A DNA stretch of 64,000 bases from Liquidambar formosana (lineage: Eukaryota > Streptophyta > Magnoliopsida > Saxifragales > Altingiaceae). The stretch lies in contig CM077829.1 in NCBI GenBank assembly GCA_039720395.1, positions 25,313,955-25,377,954 of the forward strand, read 5' to 3'. Shown in pieces: positions 40,200 to 48,152 of this stretch (positions are counted from its first letter, which is position 1; each line of letters opens with the position of its first letter). The notes below the pieces were generated by a model, which searched no databases, had not been told where the DNA came from, and worked only from the letters and a program-made list of their open reading frames with translations. Made by a program: the position numbers and the translations under genes.

Positions 40200-42480
40200 G
40201 AAGTGTACTCAAGTCATGAGTATACTTAAACCACTGGGGGTTGATGATTGTCAAGAGAAGCATATTCAAGCCACTACGAATGAACATACTTTTGAAATGG
40301 AGAAATATATTCTAGTCACGAATATATTTAACCAAGTGATGAGAATGAGATCTGAGAAGTACGTTCAAGTGATGAACGTACCTTGGAAATGGAGAAGTAT
40401 ATTCAGGTCACGAATATATTTAACCAAGTGAGTGACAAAAAATCTGAGAAGTATACTCAAATGATGAGTATACCACTGAAATGGAGAAATATATTCAAGT
40501 CACGAATATATTTAACTAAGTAATCTGAGAATGAAATCTGAGAAGTATACTCAAGTGGTGAGCATACCATTGAAATGGAGAAATATATCCAAGCGATGGA
40601 TATCTTTAACCAAGTAGGATAAGAATAATCTGAGAGGTGTATTCAAGTGATGAGTGTACTTTTGAAATGGAGAAATATATTCAGGTCACGAACATATTTA
40701 ACCAAGTGATGAAAAAGATGCTGAGAAATATACTCAAGTGATGAGTATACTTAATGATTGAAAAAGACTGAGAAGTACGTTCAAGTGATGAACACACTTT
40801 TGAAATGGAGAAATGTATCCAAGTGATGGATATATTTAACCAAGTAAACTGAGAAGTACACTCAAGTGATGAGCATACCATTGAAATGGAGAAATATATC
40901 CAAACGACGGATATATTTAACCAAGTAAGATAAGAATAATCTGAGAAGTGTACTCAAGTGATGAGTACATCATTGAAATGGAGAAATATATTCTAGTCAC
41001 GAATATACTTAACCAAGTAAGTGACAAGTATGTTTGAGTGATAAACATACCATTGAAATAGAGAAATATATCCAAGTGATGGATATACTTAACCAAGTAA
41101 GTGACAAGTATGTTTAAGTGATAAACATACCATTGAAATAGAGAAATATATCCAAGCGATGGATATACTTAAGCAAGTAAGATAGAGAATAATCTGAGAA
41201 GTGTACTCAAGTGATGAGTACACCATTGAAATGGAGAAATATATTCTAGTCATGAATATATTTAACTAAGTAAGTGACAAATAATCTGAGAAGTATGTTC
41301 AAGTGATGAACATACCATTGAAATGGAGAAATATACCCAAGCGATGGATATACTTAACCAAGTAAGTGGCAAAATATCTGAGAAGTATACTCAAGTGATG
41401 AGTATACCATTGAAATGGAAAAAAAAAATATACCCAAGTGGTGGATATACTTAACCAAGTAAGTGACAAAATATCTGAGAAGTATGTTCAAGTGATGAAC
41501 ATACCATTGAAATGGAGAAATATATTCAAGTGATGAATATATTTAACCAAGTAAGTGACAAGTATGTTTAAGTGATAAACATACCATTTAAATAGAGAAA
41601 TATATCCAAGCGATGGATATACTTAAGCAAGTAAGATAGAGAATAATCTGAGAAGTGTACTCAAGTGATGAGTACACCATTGAAATGGAGAAATATATTC
41701 TAGTCATGAATATATTTAACCAAGTAAGTGACAAATATTCTGAGAAGTATGTTCAAGTGATGAACATACTATTGAAATGGAGAAATATACCCAAGCGATG
41801 GATATACTTAACCAAGTAAGTGGCAAAATATCTGAGAAGTATACTCAAGTGATGAGTATACCATTGAAATGAAAAAAATATACCCAAATGGTGGATATAC
41901 TTAACCAAGTAAGTGATAAATGATCTGAGAAGTATGTTCAAGTGATGAACATACCATTGAAATGGAAAAAATATACCCAAGTGGTGGATATACTTAACCA
42001 AGTAAGTGACAAATGATCTGAGAAGTATGTTCAAGTGATGAACATACCATTGAAATTGAGAAATATACCCAAGCGATGGATATACTTAACCAAGTAAGTG
42101 ACGAAATATCTGAGAAGTATACTTGAGTGATGAGTATACCATTGAAATGGAGAAATATATTCAAGTGATGAATATATTTAACCAAGTAAGTGACGAAATA
42201 TCTGAGAAGTATACTCGAGTGATGAGTATACCATTGAAATGGAGAAATATATTCAAGTGATGAATATATTTAACCAAGTAAGTGATAATGAGGATCTGAA
42301 ACTAGGAAGCATATTCAATGGGTGAACATGCTTTTGAAATGGAAGAATATATTCAAGTGATGAATATATTCAACCAAGTATGATAGAAAATAAGAATTTG
42401 AAACTGAGAAGCATATTCAAAGGGTGAATACACTTTTGAAATGGAAGAACACATTCAAGCGATGAATATATTCAACCAAG
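40200..42480. repeat. Tandem hairpin array with covarying arms (element 2)
   Basis: About 2.3 kb of roughly 90-110-bp units, each with two short hairpins: one in the phrase AAG...CC and one in GAGAAATATA...TTTAACCAAG. The loops are nearly constant (AGTGA, sometimes AGCGA or AGTCA), while the 9-nt arms change in both halves together. Examples: GTACGTTCA/TGAACGTAC (40359-40381), GTATACTCA/TGAGTATAC (40451-40473), GTATGTTTA/TAAACATAC (41108-41130), GTGTACTCA/TGAGTACAC (41201-41223) and GTATGTTCA/TGAACATAC (41294-41316). Not a CRISPR: eukaryotic TE context, no constant repeat with unique spacers. Confidence 0.9.
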
Positions 42481-42767
42481 TAGGATGAAAAATCAAGATT
42501 TGAAATGAGGATATATGATCAATTTATCAAGATTGAACAGGCATGGTGCAAGAGGAAAGTGACTTAACACATTGTCACTTGAGTTGGCATGACACAGGGG
42601 AAATATATTCAACCCTTTTGAACATAAAATCAATTCAAGGAATTGATTTCAAGATGGAATTTGATTGATTTTAAGCTCAAAAAGTGTTGAATATCTCATT
42701 TGGAAGGAGGTTTGATCACGCGTCAAGGCGAGACAAAGCGAAGGAGAAAGCCAAAACAAGGTGGCTT

Positions 42768-42819
42768 GGGTGACCACCAGGCCTCGGGAGGCTAGCCGCC
42801 CAGGCCTGGGTGGTTACCC
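42768..42819. repeat. Imperfect inverted repeat upstream of the antisense gene
   Basis: GGGTGACCACCAGGCCT (42768-42784) pairs with AGGCCTGGGTGGTTACCC (42802-42819), with one mismatch and one bulge. It is GC-rich in an AT-rich setting and lies about 90 bp upstream of the TATA box at 42910. Confidence 0.75.
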
Positions 42820-42909
42820 GAGCCCGAAGCGGAAATCCCACTTTGAATAGGAAACTTCCTATTCTGATGGGTTTTTTCCTATTTGAACTTGGATTTGTGA
42901 CCTTTTCCC

Positions 42910-42916
42910 TATAAAA
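42910..42916 (+). promoter_or_regulatory. TATA box of the antisense DUF7745-like gene (element 2)
   Basis: TATAAAA in CCCTATAAAAACAC lies 50 bp before the ATG at 42966. It supports independent transcription of the antisense gene. Confidence 0.65.
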
Positions 42917-42965
42917 ACACATCCAAGAGGTTCCTAAACCTACTTGTATTCATTCATTAGAAGTT

Positions 42966-44252
42966 ATGGAGGCTCTAGACAAATTTTTAGGAGGGTTTTT
43001 GAGAGTTATGAGTGCTGAAGCAAAATCTGAGTTCAAGTGCTTTGGCTTGGATCCATTGCTCTCCTTGAGGCATGTGAGGCTTGAAACGAACCTCTTGACT
43101 GCTACTACATATTTTTGGGATCCTCAAGTTCATGTGTTCCGCTTCAACTATGAAGAACTGTGCCCAACCATGGAGGAATTCTGTGCATTGTATGGAGTTT
43201 CAACGATAGGTCCTTTCATTCTCCCTACTCCTCGCCCAAGCTTTCTTACTTCTTTCTCCAATCTACTTGGGATTCACTCACAATATGCCTCTACGTTTGT
43301 AAAGGACCATATGGTAGACTTGATGAAATTGGCAACCTCTTTTTTAGCTTGTGATAGTAAAGGTATTCTGAATTTTACCTTTCCTATTAAGCATGCTCTT
43401 GCCTTTTGCCTCATTGGTCGTTTTCTTATTTCCACTGGTACTCCACATGTTCCCGTTCAAATCTGTGACTTGATTCCTCTCCTTGCCAAGGGCCATAACT
43501 TGATTCCCATGGTGCTAGCTGAAACCCTGAATGGTTTGGATAAAACTCATGAGGACCCAAAGGTTCCTTTAGGAGGTAGCCCCATTCTACTGCAGATGTG
43601 GTTGCTTGAAAGACTGAATTTCTTGTCACCAGTTGCCATTACACCATACAAGCCCCAGCATTACTGCCTTCGCCGCATTGAATTACCTGGGCAATTTTTA
43701 TTGAGAGATTGGCTAGGTTACTACCAAACCCTTTCTTGGAGGAGTGTCAAGTGGTTTGTATTCATATGGGGCTGCAGTGACCAGGTGCTTCTGCGGACTT
43801 CTGGATGCGCCATGGTGAGACTCATAGGACTGAGGTCTACTTCCTTCTATTGGCCTTCAAGGGTTCTGCGTCAGATGGGCGCCATGCAAACCATACCCAC
43901 TTCCTTGAAAGGTGACTATCCTGTGGTGCCCGCGGGTCTTTCTGTAGTGACTTGGGCGAAGGACCGATGGCCTAGCAAGTTGATACTAACCCAAGTTACG
44001 AATACTGATGGTCCGTATATGATGAGCCCTGAGTATAAGGAATGGTTGAAAAGCAATTTAGGTGAGAGAGAGACTACTCGAAGAGAAAGGATTTTTGGAC
44101 TTATCAAGAACAATGAACTTGGACCTTGGAGAGAAGATATTATGGAAGCAGTGACAACAGCTTATGAACATGACTTGAGGAAGAAAAGAAGACATGCAAG
44201 AGAGGAGAAGAAAGCTGAAGAGCGAGCTGCAAAGAAGCCCAAGAAAAACTGA
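42966..44252 (+). CDS. DUF7745-like protein, intronless antisense gene of element 2
   Basis: The open frame of 428 codons runs opposite to the gag-pol of element 2. It aligns along its length with the two-exon gene of element 1 (17179-18452): FWDPQVHVFRFNYEELCPTM versus YWDPLRHVFRFNNIEVCPTI. LAETLNGLD is shared exactly, and LLQMWLLERLN spans the site where element 1 has its intron. The C-terminus is strongly basic (KKRRHAREEKKAEERAAKKP), suggesting nuclear localisation and possibly nucleic acid binding. No catalytic motif is recognised. The frame is intact although gag-pol of the same element has several stops, which hints at separate selection or simply chance in a young copy. Confidence 0.82.
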   Translation: MEALDKFLGGFLRVMSAEAKSEFKCFGLDPLLSLRHVRLETNLLTATTYFWDPQVHVFRFNYEELCPTMEEFCALYGVSTIGPFILPTPRPSFLTSFSNLLGIHSQYASTFVKDHMVDLMKLATSFLACDSKGILNFTFPIKHALAFCLIGRFLISTGTPHVPVQICDLIPLLAKGHNLIPMVLAETLNGLDKTHEDPKVPLGGSPILLQMWLLERLNFLSPVAITPYKPQHYCLRRIELPGQFLLRDWLGYYQTLSWRSVKWFVFIWGCSDQVLLRTSGCAMVRLIGLRSTSFYWPSRVLRQMGAMQTIPTSLKGDYPVVPAGLSVVTWAKDRWPSKLILTQVTNTDGPYMMSPEYKEWLKSNLGERETTRRERIFGLIKNNELGPWREDIMEAVTTAYEHDLRKKRRHAREEKKAEERAAKKPKKN

Positions 44253-44396
44253 AGACTCAATAGAATAGGATATTTATGGCATATTTATAGTTCTTTTACT
44301 TAATACCAATGAATTGCTATGTCAATCAATTTTAGTTTTGAATAAATTGCCAATAATAAATCAAATTTGGGATTTTCTTGTTTGATTTAGACCGCA

Positions 44397-44530
44397 CCCA
44401 AGATAACTTTATGGGTTGCCTACGTATCTCCATGGTTTTTTCTTCTTTTTTTTTTGTTTTTGTTTTGTTTTTTTTGTTTTTTTGTTTTTTTTGTTTTTTT
44501 TGTTTTTTTTTTTTGTTTTTGAATGGAGAA
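44397..44530 (-). promoter_or_regulatory. Conserved post-pol motif and T-rich tract
   Basis: On the minus strand TACGTAGGCAACCC (about 44413-44426) and TGGGTGCGGTC (about 44390-44400) follow the pol stop, as in element 1 (16924-16950). Between them and pol lies a run of T7-9 G units (44438-44521 on +), that is, an A-rich tract in the sense RNA. The interval also holds the 3' end of the DUF7745-like gene, so convergent termination is possible. Confidence 0.5.
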
Positions 44531-44602
44531 TCAGGTCTTACGTAGTTCTTATGCCTTAACTTTTGCCTAGGCCGCCCTTACGGGTTTTCAACCTAGCAGG
44601 CC

Positions 44603-47600
44603 TCAAACATGATATTTTTTCAATTGGTCCAAATTAGTTGGACGAGCGAACTCAATTCCATCTAAATCCATGAGGCGAACAGCCCCTGCTGGCAATATCT
44701 CTTTGATAATGTATGGCCCACCCCAACTTGGCTTGAATTTTCCCCGCGGATCGAACACTGGAGCTCTGATTTCTTTTAGCACTACATCCCCTTTCTTTAG
44801 ACCTCGATCTTTGACATGCTTGTTGAATGCTCTGGCAACTCTCCGTTGATACCCCTGAACATGATACAGCGCCCTTAAACGCCTTTCATCCAGCAAAGCT
44901 AACTCATCATAGCGGCTCTTAACCCAGTCCACTTCTGTTATCTGGCTCTCCACGGCAACTCTTAGTGAAGGAACTTCCAATTCAACTGGCAACACGGCCT
45001 CCATTCCATAAACTAGAGAATAAGGGGTAGCCCCTGTTGACGATCTTATTGATGTTCTGTAACCCCATAGAGCCAATGGCAACTTCTCATGCCAGTCTGT
45101 GTGTGAGTCCGCAGTCTTCTGTAGTATCTTCTTGATGTTCTTGTTAGCTGCTTCCACCGCTCCATTAGTCTGAGGACGGTATGGTGACGACAGATGGTGG
45201 GCTATGCCGTACTTTTGCAAGAGCTCATGGGTTTCTTTCTGAAAGTGCTGGCCATTGTCTGAGATAACTTCATGCGGTACCCCATATCGATAGATGATGC
45301 TGTGCTGTATGAACTGTGCTACCTTCTTGGAATTCAAGGTCTTGAAGGACGCTGCTTCCACCCACTTAGTGAAGTAGTCGATGGCAACCAGGATGTATTC
45401 ATGCCCATTTAATGCCTTTGGCTTGATCTGTCCGATGATATCTATCCCCCACACCGCGAATGGCCAAGGTGACGACATACTCGTTAAAGTCATAGAAGGC
45501 AAATGTTGTCCACTAGCGAACAGTTGGCATTTGTGGCACTTCTTGACATGTGCGTGGCAGTCTCTTTCCATGGTGGACCAATAATAGCCTAACCTCATGA
45601 TTTTCTTAGCTAACATATAGCCATTCATATGCGGAGCCCCTGTCCCTTCATGGATTTCTTTAATCAGATGCTCGGCTTCCTCCTCGGTGACACACAGCAG
45701 GTGGATCCCGTCGTATGATCTCCGATATAGCTTTCCTCCACAAAGTACATAGTGACTCGCCAACCGCCTTAGGGTTTTTCTATCGATACGAGATGCTCCT
45801 TCTGGGTATTCCCTTTCTTCAATGAACTTCTTTATGTTATGGAACCACGGACGGCCATCATTTACCTCTCCTCCTCGGATTGCACAACAGTACACAGGCT
45901 TGTCTCGGCATTCTATCACCAACGGCTTCACATTTCCCCCTTCAGGTATCTCCACCATGGATGCTAGGGTCGCCAAGGCATCGGCGAACTGGTTCTTGTT
46001 CCTTGAAAGGTAGTTAAATTCTATCTCTGAGAACTCCTTGGTTAGAGCTTCCAGGTAGGCATGGTAGGGTAGCAGCTTCTCATCTCGAGTTTTCCATTCC
46101 CCTTTTATCTGACAAATGATTAGCGCCGAGTCCCCGAACACTTCTAATTCTTTGATCCCCAATTCAAGTGCCGCTTCCAGTGCTAGGATACAGGCCTCAT
46201 ACTCAGCAATGTTGTTGGTAGCTTCGAACCCCAACTTGACCGCCAACGGTGTAAATGCCTCTTCAGGTGAGACCAGCAGGACTCCTATCCCATAACCTTT
46301 CTTATTGGCTGCCCCATCGAAGTATACTCTCCAAGTTTTTCTACCAATCTCTAGCACGTCTTCATCTGGGAATTGATCGTTGAACGGAGCGGATGATGAC
46401 ACCGGACAGCTGGCTAGGTAGTCTGCGATGACGCTTCCCTTGATAGACTTCTGATTCACGTACTTGATGTCGAATTCATTGAGGAGAATTGACCATCGAG
46501 CAGTTCTGAATGACAATACTGGCCTTTCTACCAGGTACTTCAACGGGTCCATGCGACTTATCAAGAACACTTCGAAGGACATCATGTAGTGTCGGAGTTT
46601 CTGCGTCGCCCATACTAGTGCCACACAAGCCTTTTCAATTGCATTGTACTTCACTTCATAGTCTGTCATTTTCTTGCTTAAGTAATAAATGGCATTTTCC
46701 TTTGTAGACCCTTCAAGATATTGAGCTAACATAGCTCCCGTCGCGGTTTCGGTGACTGTTAAGTATAACAAAAGTGGCGCACCTTGCCGTGGGGGAACTA
46801 AGATTGGAGGATTGCTCAAGTATCTCTTAATGGTCTCAAAGGCCTCTTGGCATTCTTCGTTCCATACTTTTGGCACACCTTTCTTAAGCAATTTGAAGAT
46901 TGGTTCGCAAACCATGGTTAAGTTGGCAATGAATCGGCTTATGTATTGAACTCTTCCCAGAAAACCCCGGATCTGCTTCTCAGTGCTAGGCGGCTCCATC
47001 TCCACAATAGCTTTTATCTTCCCTGGGTCCACTTCGATACCTCTCTGAGTGATCATAAACCCCAATAGCTTGCCTGCAGTGACGCCGAAAGCACACTTCT
47101 GTGGGTTGAGACGGAGATTGTACTTTTTTGCTCGCTCTAAGAATTTCTCTAGTGCCTTGAAATGCCCTTCCCTATCCACGGACTTCACGATCATATCATC
47201 GACGTAAACCTCGACTTCCTTATGGATCATATCATGCAATAGGGTCGTAGCTGCTCTTTGGTAAGTAGCCCCAGCGTTTCTTAAGCCAAAAGGCATTACT
47301 TTGTAACAGTACGTTCCCCATTGCGTGATAAAGGCTGTTTTCTCCATGTCTTGAGGCGCCATCTTTATCTGGTTATACCCGGAGAATCCGTCCATGAAGG
47401 AGAGGAGTGCATGTCCCACCGTGCTATCTACCAACACGTCGATATGGGGTAAAGGAAAGTCATCCTTAGGGCTCGCGGCGTTGAGATCTCGGAAGTCGAC
47501 ACACATCCTCACTTTCCCATCTTTTTTAGGCACAGGCACTATATTCGACAACCACTCGGGGTACTCCACAACTTGGAGGAAACCCGCGTCTAGTTGTTTA

Positions 47601-47962
47601 GTTACCTCTTCTTTTACTTTTAGGGCCCATTCTGGTTTTAATCTTCTGAGTTTCTGCTTTACCGGCTTCTTTAGGGAATTAGTGGGGATATAGTGTTGCA
47701 CAATATCGGGGTCGATGCCAGGCATGTCTTCATAAGACCATGCAAAAGCCATAATGTTGGCTTTCAAGAGAGAGATCATCTTTTCTTTTTCAACGGGGGA
47801 GAGGGTTTTCCCAATTTTAACTATTCTTGGCAATTCATTCGTCCCTAAGTTGATTGATTCCAATTCATCCATATTAGGTTCGGTGACGCCCCTTTTCCTT
47901 TGCTCAACGAGCTCCGGGGGGACATCGTTCCTAGGATCTATATCCATGCCATAAATATCCAT
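44603..47962 (-). CDS. pol: Pol of element 2: RT, dual RNase H, integrase
   Basis: The 1119-residue open frame covers RT (WLSNIVPVPKKDG, PFGLRNAGATYQR, YVDD at about 252), gypsy RNase H (about 390-520) and archaeal-type RNase H beginning VYFDGAANKKG (about 546). Integrase has an HHCC finger (HEGTGAPHMNG...CHKCQ, about 774-815) and the D-D-E residues in GIDIIG, SDNG and GAVEAANK (about 838-935). The C-terminal part ends GGPYIIKEILPAGAVRLMD. No stop is seen. The frame starts inside the exon that follows an inferred intron (47982-48152), so the shown ATG is probably not the true start. It is closely related to element 1 pol, especially in RT and integrase. Confidence 0.93.
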   Translation of the reverse strand: MDIYGMDIDPRNDVPPELVEQRKRGVTEPNMDELESINLGTNELPRIVKIGKTLSPVEKEKMISLLKANIMAFAWSYEDMPGIDPDIVQHYIPTNSLKKPVKQKLRRLKPEWALKVKEEVTKQLDAGFLQVVEYPEWLSNIVPVPKKDGKVRMCVDFRDLNAASPKDDFPLPHIDVLVDSTVGHALLSFMDGFSGYNQIKMAPQDMEKTAFITQWGTYCYKVMPFGLRNAGATYQRAATTLLHDMIHKEVEVYVDDMIVKSVDREGHFKALEKFLERAKKYNLRLNPQKCAFGVTAGKLLGFMITQRGIEVDPGKIKAIVEMEPPSTEKQIRGFLGRVQYISRFIANLTMVCEPIFKLLKKGVPKVWNEECQEAFETIKRYLSNPPILVPPRQGAPLLLYLTVTETATGAMLAQYLEGSTKENAIYYLSKKMTDYEVKYNAIEKACVALVWATQKLRHYMMSFEVFLISRMDPLKYLVERPVLSFRTARWSILLNEFDIKYVNQKSIKGSVIADYLASCPVSSSAPFNDQFPDEDVLEIGRKTWRVYFDGAANKKGYGIGVLLVSPEEAFTPLAVKLGFEATNNIAEYEACILALEAALELGIKELEVFGDSALIICQIKGEWKTRDEKLLPYHAYLEALTKEFSEIEFNYLSRNKNQFADALATLASMVEIPEGGNVKPLVIECRDKPVYCCAIRGGEVNDGRPWFHNIKKFIEEREYPEGASRIDRKTLRRLASHYVLCGGKLYRRSYDGIHLLCVTEEEAEHLIKEIHEGTGAPHMNGYMLAKKIMRLGYYWSTMERDCHAHVKKCHKCQLFASGQHLPSMTLTSMSSPWPFAVWGIDIIGQIKPKALNGHEYILVAIDYFTKWVEAASFKTLNSKKVAQFIQHSIIYRYGVPHEVISDNGQHFQKETHELLQKYGIAHHLSSPYRPQTNGAVEAANKNIKKILQKTADSHTDWHEKLPLALWGYRTSIRSSTGATPYSLVYGMEAVLPVELEVPSLRVAVESQITEVDWVKSRYDELALLDERRLRALYHVQGYQRRVARAFNKHVKDRGLKKGDVVLKEIRAPVFDPRGKFKPSWGGPYIIKEILPAGAVRLMDLDGIEFARPTNLDQLKKYHV

Positions 47963-47981
47963 AGAGGAGAGAAAAGAGACA

Positions 47982-48152
47982 CTGCATATATAGAGAAAGA
48001 AAGCACACTTTATTGACTAGGAATAATGGGAATGACACACAAAAGAAAGAAGGAAAACAAACAAATCTGTATCAATACTATGACTCCACAAAGTGAGTAA
48101 AGTAGATACATCTTATTGAATTAGGGAAATATTACTAAACTAAGACACCTAC
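47982..48152 (-). other. Inferred intron between protease and RT (element 2)
   Basis: On the minus strand the coding frame runs to AGCAGCTT|GTAGGT (donor) and resumes after TATATATGCAG|TGTCTC (acceptor). The 171-nt segment has several stops and a T-rich 3' part. Phase 2 is kept across the join and both flanks are in the same reading frame. Ogre elements are known to have an intron at this position. Element 1 lacks it. Confidence 0.65.

Noticed and set aside
40200..42480. CRISPR-like array
   Set aside because: Plant retrotransposon context. Both stems and interspersed DNA are repeated, there is no constant repeat with unique spacers, and no cas genes.
42966..44252. Host gene independent of element 2
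   Set aside because: It lies within the LTR-bounded element, antisense to pol as in element 1, and is homologous to the element 1 antisense gene, so it is element-borne.
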